From an uncultured Collinsella sp. (lineage in GTDB: Bacteria; Actinomycetota; Coriobacteriia; Coriobacteriales; Coriobacteriaceae), in contig UQNB01000005.1 of the NCBI GenBank assembly GCA_900542235.1, positions 1 to 41,496 of the forward strand: a stretch of 41,496 bases of DNA, given 5' to 3'. The translations under genes and the position numbers were made by a program. Position 1 is the stretch's first letter. The number at the start of each line of letters is the position of its first letter. This document shows positions 34,013-40,587 of this stretch, one piece after another. The notes beneath the pieces are model-generated. The model was not told the origin of the DNA, did not search any database, and was given only the letters and a program-made list of their open reading frames with translations.

Positions 34013-34210
34013 ATGTCGCTGCTCGTGCGGCTGGAGGACTCCTTCGGCATCGTGCCCGCATCCGACGGATCGGGACTCACCTTGAACCCCAAGGCTCCGC
34101 ACGCGCCCAAAGCCGCGATGGCGATCGAGCTGTGGGCCGAGAAGCGCGCCCAGCTTGAGGACGGCGAGATCGACGCTCGAGAATACGAGGGCTGGAAAGC
34201 CTCACTGTAG
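34013..34210 (+). CDS. Small protein of unknown function
   Basis: A 65-residue acidic protein, MSLLVRLEDSFGIVPASDGS through the C-terminal DAREYEGWKASL. GC-rich codon use matches the host-type genes and not the MFS/MerR pair beside it. ATG at 34013 follows GAAGGG; an in-frame ATG at 33962 has no ribosome site. It may be the C-terminal relic of a larger element gene (for instance of the lost recombination or mobilisation functions), but no family is recognised. Confidence 0.5.
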   Translation: MSLLVRLEDSFGIVPASDGSGLTLNPKAPHAPKAAMAIELWAEKRAQLEDGEIDAREYEGWKASL

Positions 34211-34297
34211 CGACTCTCCGCATATCGCAACCAATGAAACCGAATCAGGACGCCAAGCTAGGCGGTGAGCGACGCTCGCACCTGTGTATGCTGAGTT

Positions 34298-34731
34298 TTT
34301 ACTCCCCATTGCATCCAACGGCATTTTCGGCGCACCTGGGGGTAAATGACGTGGTGGCTTACACGGCGGCACACTACAGTACGCCGCTGTATTTCCCCTG
34401 GATACTCCCGTTTTCATTGGGACGGCGAGATTCTTTACTCCCTATTAACGACCAGGGAAAACACCGTGCAGAGACCGTCAAAAAGCCTGTTGAGTTCGAT
34501 TTGAGTTTCGCGGACCCCGAAACGACCCCGTTTCGCCCTCGGGGACAAAAACCGCGCGTTCACTCACTTGGGATGAATCCTTACTCCCATTCCTCCGAAT
34601 ACCGCCCCGTGCCCTGTTGTCTTGAAACACGGGGAGTAAATAACGAAATCGCAGGTGAAAGGGAGTAAAACGGCAAAGAAAAAGCCTCCGTCCCAACATG
34701 GGAACGGAGGCTCGATAATCGGATTTACTCA
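34298..34731. repeat. TTTACTCCC word array D, right end of the cassette
   Basis: Words TTTACTCCC, or its complement GGGAGTAAA, with minor variation lie at about 34298, 34338, 34403, 34434, 34581, 34632, 34661 and 34724, in both orientations and at irregular spacing. The word resembles part of the guaA 3' end itself (TTACTCCCACTCGAC). The region has no supported gene. It ends 97 bp before core C. I read it as recombinase or accessory-protein sites of the right end. Confidence 0.6.
34683..34712. terminator. Hairpin within array D
   Basis: AGCCTCCGT(C)CC pairs with GG(GA)ACGGAGGCT around AACAT, preceded by an A-run (AAAGAAAAA). On the minus strand this gives a stem followed by U-rich sequence, a standard intrinsic terminator for leftward transcription. 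Confidence 0.65.
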
Positions 34732-34827
34732 CCAATGTTGCTGGTGGCTTTGCCGTGACTCTCGTACGAAACGAAACTCAGAAGCACAGTGCGGCACTTA
34801 AAAGTGCAGGTCAAAGCCCTATCGGCT

Positions 34828-34841
34828 TATTCCCACTCGAT
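34828..34841. other. guaA-type attachment core, site C
   Basis: TATTCCCACTCGAT, identical to site B and in the same orientation, 3407 bp away. The minus strand reads TSAIEWE-stop, again a GMP synthase-like end. Sites B and C form the direct repeats expected at the two ends of an integrated element. Confidence 0.75.
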
Positions 34842-34912
34842 TGCGGAAGTCGTCCATCGCCGTGAAATGCGTCCATATGGCGCCAGATTGTTCGCTCTCG
34901 TCATGTTTCGTT

Positions 34913-35169
34913 CGAATCATTCCCGAATCAGCGGGTGATTCAGTGCTCGACGGGATGGTTGAGTGATTCATCCCATCAAGGTCCAACAGCATGCAACGGC
35001 GAGCACCTCTGCTTTACGATTCCCCGTTTCGCAAGAGGGAATAGCGTCGGGCGGCTTAATCGGCTCGAATCAACGGGGATGGTTGAATATCCCCGTTGCA
35101 GTTTTGCGCAACGGCGTTGATTCGCGTTGCAAGTGACATTATTCAGCACGGTTGGCGAACGTTGATTCG
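34913..35169. repeat. CGAATCA/TGATTCA word array C
   Basis: Words lie at 34913, 34924, 34936, 34964, 35066, 35118 and 35163, in both orientations. The first starts 72 bp after core C. A GGGAATAGCGTCGGGCGGCT block near 35038 is a diverged relative of the GCAGCGGGTGGCTTGG block in arrays A and B. No gene was found between 34842 and 35224. Confidence 0.6.
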
Positions 35170-35224
35170 GCTTATGCTCTCGCTGTGATGCACCTAAGTA
35201 CGATAGAAGTAGGGGCGCAGCCGT

Positions 35225-35524
35225 TTAGTCGTCGTAGGGATCGATGCCTAGCTCACGAAGTCTCTCTTCTTCTTCGCGGTTTCGTTCTTCTTCGTCGACA
35301 TAGTACTGATAGCTTCCCAGATAGCCATCGTCCTCTTCGTCGACGATGTTGTCTTCGCTGACGTCGTTCCATGAACCGCACTCCTTGCAGCACCAGCTGC
35401 CGCTTGATACGCTAAACCCTGGCTGATTGTTCATGTAAGCGCCGCAGCTGTCGCATATCCAGTCGCATCCACCATCGTTCCCGTCGGAGGACAAGGCATC
35501 GAATATCGAACCCATCAATCCCAT
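35225..35524 (-). CDS. Small acidic zinc-ribbon protein, operon gene 5
   Basis: A 99-residue soluble protein. Two zinc knuckles, CDWICDSCGAY and WCCKECGSWN, form a ribbon in the first half. The rest is very acidic (EDNIVDEEDDGYLG, EEERNREEEERLRELG). A function is not recognised; such proteins may act as adaptors for RNA polymerase or other zinc-dependent contacts. AAGGGAG lies six bases before the ATG. It lies 26 bp after operon gene 4 and is the last gene of the five-gene unit. Confidence 0.7.
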   Translation of the reverse strand: MGLMGSIFDALSSDGNDGGCDWICDSCGAYMNNQPGFSVSSGSWCCKECGSWNDVSEDNIVDEEDDGYLGSYQYYVDEEERNREEEERLRELGIDPYDD

Positions 35525-35550
35525 TGCGAGCTCCCTTCTCGTTATCGGTT

Positions 35551-35766
35551 TTATCCCCAGGCGCTATTGCAGTTCCTGCAATAATAAGCCTTCCTGTCCC
35601 TTAGCTCCCCGCAGTAGGGGCAGACGACCAAATCATCTTCGCCAGTTGAGACTAAAGTTCTGTGCGCGCACTTGCTGCAATATATTGTGTCGCCTTCGTC
35701 CCAAAGCGTGTTTTCGTCATCGTTTCCGCAATTTGCGCATTTCGTATCTAACAATTTTTTCACCAT
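35551..35766 (-). CDS. Double zinc-ribbon protein, operon gene 4
   Basis: A 71-residue protein with four cysteine pairs: KCANCGND, YCSKCAH, VCPYCGEL and YCRNCNSA. These make two zinc ribbons. No further domain is present. It starts six bases after the stop of the small membrane gene upstream, with no independent ribosome site, so it is probably translated by coupling. Both this gene and gene 5 point to zinc-dependent protein or nucleic-acid binding. No family name is claimed. Confidence 0.7.
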   Translation of the reverse strand: MVKKLLDTKCANCGNDDENTLWDEGDTIYCSKCAHRTLVSTGEDDLVVCPYCGELRDRKAYYCRNCNSAWG

Positions 35767-35772
35767 ACTTCG

Positions 35773-35952
35773 TTATGCGTATATATGTGCGATTATCATG
35801 ACTTCCCCTATCGCATGGATGATGCAGACGGCAACCATGCAAGCCATCATGATGATAAACAGGCGCGCAGCCCATTTGACCTCAGGATTGTCACCCCTCT
35901 TTGACGGCAGGTTTGGGTTCGGTCTTCCAACGATGCTTTCTTTCGCTTCCAT
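35773..35952 (-). CDS. 59-residue membrane protein, operon gene 3
   Basis: A short gene reading MEAKESIVGRPNPNLPSKRG followed by a hydrophobic half (LFIIMMACMVAVCIIHAIGE, VMIIAHIYA). One long or two short membrane helices cover about residues 30-58. GGAG lies seven bases before the ATG. It fills what would otherwise be an unexplained gap between genes 2 and 4 and keeps their tight spacing, which supports it as a real gene. Confidence 0.7.
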   Translation of the reverse strand: MEAKESIVGRPNPNLPSKRGDNPEVKWAARLFIIMMACMVAVCIIHAIGEVMIIAHIYA

Positions 35953-35979
35953 TCGATGCTCCGTTTCTGTTGCGTTTGT

Positions 35980-36420
35980 CTATGCTGCAGCACTATAGGT
36001 CTTGGAATATGCGTTGACGAACGTTTGCCCGATACCGAGTTCGACACCGGCGGCTTGCGCCTGTTTTACTGCGTCTGCCGACGCCGTCCATCCTTCGTGA
36101 AGATTGCGGATATGCTGGCTCACGTTAACTGTCTTCGTTGCAACCGCAGTGGCATTCGATGCGCCGTCTGCTGTGGTTTGCGCGGCTGAGCTAAGCGTGC
36201 TGTCAGTAAGCGTCTTTGCGACTGCCTTGGCTGCATTTGGATGAAGGGCGCTCGTTTTGAGCCCGTTTTTAAGGATGAGTGCCGCCCCTATGCCGACAAC
36301 CGCTGCTGCGGCGGTGCCGATAACGACCTTCTTTAATAGCCGCCTTTTCGAAACGGGTTTGTCTTCTTGAGCTTTCTCGCCGTCGCCCTTTGAGGTTTCG
36401 TTCTCGTCGATTTCCATCAT
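35980..36420 (-). CDS. Single-pass membrane protein, operon gene 2
   Basis: A 146-residue protein. A charged N-terminal 30 residues (ENETSKGDGEKAQEDKPVSK) precedes a basic stop-transfer (KRRLLKK) and a helix (VVIGTAAAAVVGIGAALIL). The remainder is Ala/Thr-rich (AKAVAKTLTDSTLSSAAQTT) with a predicted helical end, probably outside the membrane. ATG at 36420 follows AAAGGGAG; the frame extends two codons upstream to a GTG that overlaps the ribosome site. It lies 20 bp after gene 1. Function unknown. Confidence 0.7.
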   Translation of the reverse strand: MMEIDENETSKGDGEKAQEDKPVSKRRLLKKVVIGTAAAAVVGIGAALILKNGLKTSALHPNAAKAVAKTLTDSTLSSAAQTTADGASNATAVATKTVNVSQHIRNLHEGWTASADAVKQAQAAGVELGIGQTFVNAYSKTYSAAA

Positions 36421-36440
36421 TGGCACTCCCTTTCTTTTTG

Positions 36441-36923
36441 CTATACGTCCGCTTTCGATTCCTCGGTCTTGATTTTCCCGAGCAATGTTTCTAGGCCTTC
36501 GAGGTTTTTCTCGTCCTTCTCGATTTCTTGTTCAAGCTGCTCCATAGTCTTCCTTTTTCGCGCAATTGACTCTTTAAGCGAGCGCATCTCGTTTTCGATA
36601 TACGCGCATATCTGAATCGTATCTATGGAGGCGTTTTCAATGCTGTTGTCAGATTGGATCTTCATAGCGGCAGCTCCTCCGATTGCGGCCAAGACCGAAG
36701 CAGACACTAGAGCTGCTGGCGAAGAGATGGCAGCAGCGGCCGAGGCGGCGTACTTCGGCGTTTCCTTGAGGAACTTTTGCAGAGCCTCCGAGGAGACGGA
36801 ACTGCCTTCTTTTCTGGAAGACCCCCTTGTCGCTTCGAGCTTGCCCTTCCTGATCCAGCGTCTTACTGTTTCGGGGTTAGTTTGGAGCAGTTCGGCTATC
36901 TCCTTCACGCTGTACGACTTCAT
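36441..36923 (-). CDS. HTH / hydrophobic / coiled-coil protein, operon gene 1
   Basis: A 160-residue protein with three parts. Residues 3-40 are a MerR/excisionase-type helix-turn-helix (YSVKEIAELLQTNPETVRRW). About 58-88 is an Ala-rich hydrophobic stretch (AASAAAAISSPAALVSASVL). About 95-158 is a coiled coil (MRSLKESIARKRKTMEQLEQ, EIEKDEKNLEGLETLLGKIK). ATG at 36923 follows AAAGGAAG. A DNA-binding domain joined to a membrane-like stretch and coiled coil suggests a membrane-tethered DNA-binding protein. It leads the operon and is divergent from an XRE regulator. Confidence 0.72.
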   Translation of the reverse strand: MKSYSVKEIAELLQTNPETVRRWIRKGKLEATRGSSRKEGSSVSSEALQKFLKETPKYAASAAAAISSPAALVSASVLAAIGGAAAMKIQSDNSIENASIDTIQICAYIENEMRSLKESIARKRKTMEQLEQEIEKDEKNLEGLETLLGKIKTEESKADV

Positions 36924-37234
36924 TTGCTTCCTTTCGTTGCAACGGCTTGAGTATATCATCATATGTAGTAAAAGAAAATATAAATGTAGTAATAAAGTAT
37001 TGATAATAGTGAAAGTTGTGACTCCTCGGTCAGGCGCGAAGAGGGGAAGAATCTGACTTTGAGTTGCTTGACGGTTTGCGGCGATAAGCTCATTTGAGTC
37101 TTTGTGGATGGGGCTGCTTGCCGAGTAAGATGGGTTTTCTTTTTTGCGTAACCGTATGTAACTGCCTGTTACTTGCTAAATGACCTGCGGAAACGCACAA
37201 TTGAAATATCGGTGATGCAATTCGAGAAAGGTTC
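36924..37234. promoter_or_regulatory. Divergent control region with tandem ATGTAGTA repeats
   Basis: On the minus strand TTTTCT (36973-36978) and TATACT (36950-36955) are 17 bp apart and could form the operon promoter. ATGTAGTA occurs at 36963-36970 and 36984-36991, two copies 21 bp (two helical turns) apart, straddling the -35 box. This suggests an operator. The rest up to 37234 has no gene; the XRE gene start has AGAAAGG upstream. Confidence 0.55.
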
Positions 37235-37738
37235 ATGATGGATAAAACGGCAAGCAAAAAGGAAATCGGGAATTTTATCAAGGCCCGCATGTTGGAGAAG
37301 GGATTGGCTACTCGGGACCTCGCCGAATCTGCTGGCGTGTCTGAGGCTGCGGTGCGCCGATGGTTTCGCGGTGAGACCCAGCCAGATACGGACAAGCTTC
37401 CTTTTGTCGCAAAAGCCCTCGATGTAACCACCGACGAGATAATCGGTGCCAAAAAACTGTCGATGGAGTATACGGCGGAAAGCCGCCTGGGGAGCAAGAT
37501 TGTCTCTCTTGGGGGCCGAACGGGTGCAGTTATGTGCATGATCGTCGGAGTGATGATGGCATCCGAGGTGCTCTACGGGCTATGTTCAGTCTCGATGCTT
37601 GTCGGGTCAGGCATGGCGCAGCTGCCCGGATACATGCCTTGGCTGATCATGACGGCGTTCTGGGCCGTCGGCGGTGTGTACCTTATGGTCTCTGGCTTTA
37701 AAGCCTTGAAAAAATTGGATTCGACCGAATCTGCGTAA
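37235..37738 (+). CDS. Membrane-anchored XRE-family regulator
   Basis: A 167-residue protein. Residues 10-65 are a Cro/C1-type HTH (GLATRDLAESAGVSEAAVRR, WFRGETQP, DKLPFVAKALDVTTDEIIG). Residues about 90-115 and 125-150 are two membrane helices (VMCMIVGVMMASEVLYGL, WLIMTAFWAVGGVYLMVSG). It could sense the membrane and control the divergent five-gene operon through the ATGTAGTA repeats. ATG at 37235 and 37238 are both possible. Assignment of target is by position only. Confidence 0.78.
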   Translation: MMDKTASKKEIGNFIKARMLEKGLATRDLAESAGVSEAAVRRWFRGETQPDTDKLPFVAKALDVTTDEIIGAKKLSMEYTAESRLGSKIVSLGGRTGAVMCMIVGVMMASEVLYGLCSVSMLVGSGMAQLPGYMPWLIMTAFWAVGGVYLMVSGFKALKKLDSTESA

Positions 37739-38059
37739 GTGCCCCGGGCGATATCGCCGTTGCTTATGGCATAAAACAAAATCCATGAGTCGTTGACCGA
37801 CTCAAAATGCCGCACTGTTTTGGGCGCGTCTATTATGCGCATCGGTCATGCATAGCGACGCATATGTTGACGTTCTAAAACATCTATTGGCGCATGCATG
37901 GACCATGCGTAAATCCAATATCTATTTTACGAAAGCCCACAGGGGCTTAGGCAAGTGCGTCTTTTTGGCGGTGACGTCCAATAAGGGCACGCTTCCTATA
38001 AAGGGTAGATAGAACACGAAGGAGAACTCTATGACATAGCGGAAAGCGACATAGTCAGG
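37739..38059. other. Gap with CGCAT-type words
   Basis: A small hairpin TGAGTCG-TTGAC-CGACTCA lies near 37785. CGCAT/ATGCG-bearing words occur at 37834, 37847, 37858, 37889 and 37903; the last two form a larger palindrome bounded by TATTGG (37885) and CCAATA (to 37920). At 38019-38033 AAGGAG precedes an ATG that is followed at once by ACA and TAG, a two-codon frame. No larger gene is visible. Confidence 0.45.
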
Positions 38060-38161
38060 ATGAGCACGGGCCTGACCGACACCCACGCCTTTAAAAAAAC
38101 GGCTGGGTGCCGGCGGGCTCGTGCTGCCTTCTGCCCCAAGCCGGGGAAGGCAACCAAATGA
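38060..38161 (+). CDS. Possible 33-residue leader peptide
   Basis: ATG at 38060, with a weak GTCAGG upstream, opens MSTGLTDTHAFKKTAGCRRA followed by RAAFCPKPGKATK. The stop overlaps the next gene's start as ATGA. The overlap and basic composition suggest a translationally coupled leader, but the frame may also be chance in GC-rich DNA. Confidence 0.3.
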   Translation: MSTGLTDTHAFKKTAGCRRARAAFCPKPGKATK

Positions 38162-38487
38162 ACGCCAACGAAAACCTTCGAAACCCCGAATCCAGCGACA
38201 TCGCCAACCTGGCGGCGGCCATCCTCAGGCTGAACGACTCCGTCTCGATCCTCAACAGCCTCGTTCGCGGCAGCATCGCCGCGAAGCCCATCTACTCGGT
38301 CAAAGACCTCTCGCTTCTGCTCGGCAAGAGCGAGGACTCGATTTACAAGCTCAGCCGCCAGATGCCCAACCCGCTTCCTCTGCGCGAGCTCACGGGCACC
38401 AAGCGCGGCAAGTACATCGTCCACGACGAGTTCATGGAGTGGTTCGAGCGCGCAACGCGCCTCGTTTCAGACGCTTCCAAGAACTAG
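38158..38487 (+). CDS. HTH (excisionase-like) small DNA-binding protein 1
   Basis: A 109-residue protein. The C-terminal half is an excisionase/MerR-like HTH (YSVKDLSLLLGKSEDSIYKL, then KRGKYIVHDEFMEWFERA) preceded by a helical segment (ANLAAAILRLNDSVSILNSL). Such proteins act as recombination directionality factors or early regulators of integrative elements. ATG at 38158 follows GGGGAAGG. It starts a run of small mobile-element genes on the plus strand. Confidence 0.75.
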   Translation: MNANENLRNPESSDIANLAAAILRLNDSVSILNSLVRGSIAAKPIYSVKDLSLLLGKSEDSIYKLSRQMPNPLPLRELTGTKRGKYIVHDEFMEWFERATRLVSDASKN

Positions 38488-38622
38488 CTTCGCCTTGCAA
38501 GGCCTTAGCGGGCATTGCCGCTTTCCGCCAGGCGTCAACAAACCGCAACAGCGGTAAACCTTGGCAAGCAGCTTCAGATGGCGGCACCTCGCCGCAAGAA
38601 AACCGAAAAGGAGGCAAATCCA

Positions 38623-38892
38623 ATGGCTAAGCATCAATCGCACGCGGATCGAAGCATCGCCCTCATGGAGCGCGACGATCGCGTGGCCAAAGTCGAGTCG
38701 ACGCTCAAGAAAGACCTCACGCCCCTCTACACCGTGTCGGAGGTGGCGGAATACCTTCAGGTCAGCCCGTCTACGGTCTACCGCATGATCCAGGACGGGC
38801 GGCTCTCGGGGGTGAGGGTCGGGCACGGCATCCGCTTCACGCCCGACAACCTCGCGCAGATGATCGAAGAGAACGCGCTCGAATCCTGGTAG
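38623..38892 (+). CDS. Excisionase-family HTH protein 2
   Basis: An 89-residue protein with a standard helix-turn-helix type 17 (excisionase) domain: LYTVSEVAEYLQVSPSTVYR, MIQDGRLSGVRVG and FTPDNLAQMIEEN. AAAGGAGG lies upstream of ATG at 38623, an excellent ribosome site. It is 135 bp after HTH protein 1 and 12 bp before the next gene. A role as excisionase or control protein of a conjugative element is likely by family; no integrase is in the window. Confidence 0.85.
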   Translation: MAKHQSHADRSIALMERDDRVAKVESTLKKDLTPLYTVSEVAEYLQVSPSTVYRMIQDGRLSGVRVGHGIRFTPDNLAQMIEENALESW

Positions 38893-38904
38893 GTGCGGAC
38901 TTCC

Positions 38905-39270
38905 ATGCAACGTGCGCGGGCTCCCGATGAAAACGCCGACCAGAAAGAGGGGTACCTCGTCGTCTTCCCGTTCATGATGCGCGATCTAGGGCTTCAAGGC
39001 ACGGAACTGCTTGTATTCGCGCGAATCTACGGGTTCTGCCGATGCGGGCTCGAATTCTTCGAGAGCAGGCAGAAAACAGCCTATTTCCTGGGCGCATCGA
39101 AGAGGTCGGTCATCAGCGCCGTGAACGGCTTGGTCGAGAAGGGGCTGATCGAGGAAACCGGTAAGCGCGGCAACCGGCCCAACTCGACCAAACGATACGC
39201 GGTTGCGCAAGCGCCGCTCGAAGCGATCGGGGTCCGCTTGGGGAACGGCCCGCCCGAAAGGACACCGTGA
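38905..39270 (+). CDS. Winged-helix protein (replication-initiator or regulator-like)
   Basis: A 121-residue protein. VFPFMMRDLGLQGTELLVFA resembles the opening of plasmid replication initiators and DnaD-like proteins, and KTAYFLGASKRSVISAVNGL, VEKGLIEETG form a MarR-like winged helix. It probably binds element DNA. ATG at 38905 follows AGGTGCGGA; GTG at 38893 directly follows the upstream stop and is an alternative. The next gene overlaps its stop by four bases (GTGA). Confidence 0.68.
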   Translation: MQRARAPDENADQKEGYLVVFPFMMRDLGLQGTELLVFARIYGFCRCGLEFFESRQKTAYFLGASKRSVISAVNGLVEKGLIEETGKRGNRPNSTKRYAVAQAPLEAIGVRLGNGPPERTP

Positions 39271-39887
39271 AGCGAGGCGACTACCGCCTCGTCAAGGAGG
39301 TGCCCGTGTCGATCTACTCCGAGGGCGCGGGCGACATGCCGCAGGACGTCAATCGCGTGCTCGTCCCCGGCGTCGAGTTCCAGTTGATCAACGACTCGGC
39401 GAACCCGATCGCATCCCCCGAGACCGGCGAGGAGGTCGCGCCCGGCGGCGTGGTGTGCACCATCACGACCGACGGGAACGGCCTCGCCACAACCAAAGAC
39501 AGCAACGCCGATGCGAACGGCTGGGCGAAGCCCGAGGGCTGGAGCGCGGCGCTGGCGTACGGCACCTACACCGTGCACGAGGTCATCCCCGCCGACGTCG
39601 CCGCGAAGTTCAAGGCGGAATGCGGCAAGACCCTTCTTCCCGTCGATGACTTCAAGGTCACGATTTCCGACGAGGGGCAGTACGACCCGCCGGTTCTGGT
39701 GAGCAACAAGATCCCGCAACCGCCGCTCAAGGTGGTCAAGGCCGACGCCGAAACCGGCAAGCGGATTCCGCTTGCGGCGAGCTTCGAGCTGTACGACGCC
39801 GACGGCAGCGAGTTCTACTACTGCGACCGTGTCGGCTTCCGGCAGATAGAGTTCGCGCCGCGGCAGGAAATGGATCTGTGTCCGTGA
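39267..39887 (+). CDS. SpaA/Cna-like adhesin fragment fused to foreign C-terminus
   Basis: A 206-residue product from GTG at 39267 (AAAGGA upstream). Residues 1-180 are beta-rich and match one to two prealbumin-like domains of large SpaA-type surface proteins (VPGVEFQLINDSANPIASPE, GTYTVHEVIPADVAAKF, LKVVKADAETGKRIPLAASF). It has no signal peptide and no sortase signal. After ELYDADGSE (about residue 182) the sequence changes to FYYCDRVGFRQIEFAPRQEM and ends DLCP, which does not continue the domain. It is best read as a fragment cut at a junction with the following element. Not likely to be a working adhesin. Confidence 0.65.
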   Translation: MKRGDYRLVKEVPVSIYSEGAGDMPQDVNRVLVPGVEFQLINDSANPIASPETGEEVAPGGVVCTITTDGNGLATTKDSNADANGWAKPEGWSAALAYGTYTVHEVIPADVAAKFKAECGKTLLPVDDFKVTISDEGQYDPPVLVSNKIPQPPLKVVKADAETGKRIPLAASFELYDADGSEFYYCDRVGFRQIEFAPRQEMDLCP

Positions 39888-39892
39888 AATGA

Positions 39893-39914
39893 GCACCCGG
39901 CCGGGTGCTTTTTT
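39893..39914 (+). terminator. Intrinsic terminator at the element junction
   Basis: GCACCCGG and CCGGGTGC form a perfect 16-bp palindrome followed at once by six T residues. It ends the transcript of the fused fragment just before the second element's genes. Confidence 0.88.
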
Positions 39915-39945
39915 CATATCAACATCAGAAATGGAGGAAAGAAAA

Positions 39946-40305
39946 ATGCCCAAGAACCAGACCAAAGCAAGCACCCCCGTCCCCGCGCAGGAAAGCCGGT
40001 CCCCCGTGTCCTTCGATGTCCGAGTCTATCCCGTGAAGGACAGCAAGTACACCCTCGCCAACGCCAATGTGGACATCAACGGCGTATTTGCCATTCGCGG
40101 CGTGAAGGTCATCCGCAGCGAGAAAGGCCCCTTTGTCGCCATGCCGCAGTACAAGGACAGCCGCGGAGACTATCATGACATCTGCTTCCCCTGCACGAAG
40201 GAGGCTCGCCAGCAGTTCAACGACGCGGTGCTGAACGCCTACGAGCAGTCGCTCCGTCAGGCCCAGCAGCCGGACAATGCTCCCGCCGCGGAGCAGACCA
40301 TGTAA
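39946..40305 (+). CDS. SpoVG-family protein of an integrative element
   Basis: A 119-residue SpoVG-like protein: VSFDVRVYPVKDSKYTLANA, VDINGVFAIRGVKVIRSEKG, PFVAMPQYKDSRGDYHDICF. SpoVG is a small DNA/RNA-binding regulator; copies of this form are common on integrative elements of gut Firmicutes, next to pilus-like genes. ATG at 39946 follows GGAGG. Codon use differs from the host genes (fewer GC-ending runs, different Arg/Leu choice), in keeping with transfer. Confidence 0.85.
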   Translation: MPKNQTKASTPVPAQESRSPVSFDVRVYPVKDSKYTLANANVDINGVFAIRGVKVIRSEKGPFVAMPQYKDSRGDYHDICFPCTKEARQQFNDAVLNAYEQSLRQAQQPDNAPAAEQTM

Positions 40306-40347
40306 GTCACCCACAACATAAAACATATTGTAGGAGGAAATTATCAC

Positions 40348-40584
40348 ATGAAGAAGTTTATCAAGAACACCGCCAACTCCATCCGCACCAAGGCCATCCG
40401 CCTTGCCGCCACCCGCCGCTCCGGTGAGGGCTACATCGACACCGCCGTCAAGATCCTAATCGCCGTGGTGCTGGGCGCGCTGCTGCTGGCGGGCCTCTAC
40501 GCTTTGTTCGGCGATGTGGTCATGCCCACGTTGAACCAGCGTATCAAGGATATGTTCAACTACGCCGGCGCGCTGGGCGGCTGA
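40348..40584 (+). CDS. DUF6133-type pilin-like membrane protein
   Basis: A 78-residue protein. A basic N-terminus (KKFIKNTANSIRTKAIRLAA) and RRSGEG precede YIDTAVKILIAVVLGALLLA, one long hydrophobic helix, with a short polar tail. The shape matches a class IV pilin or Flp subunit: basic leader, glycine before the mature start, hydrophobic helix. DUF6133 is the name I assign from memory. AGGAGG precedes the ATG. The gene is three bases upstream of a prepilin peptidase, which supports its being the peptidase's substrate. Confidence 0.8.
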   Translation: MKKFIKNTANSIRTKAIRLAATRRSGEGYIDTAVKILIAVVLGALLLAGLYALFGDVVMPTLNQRIKDMFNYAGALGG

Positions 40585-40587
40585 TCC

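Noticed and set aside
34234..34668. 144-codon plus-strand frame in the TTTACTCCC array
   Set aside because: No ribosome site or recognisable domain; it crosses the word repeats, which explain its composition better.
28571..35169. Recurring short words considered as CRISPR arrays
   Set aside because: The words are only 7-9 bp, occur in both orientations and have irregular spacing; no cas gene is present.
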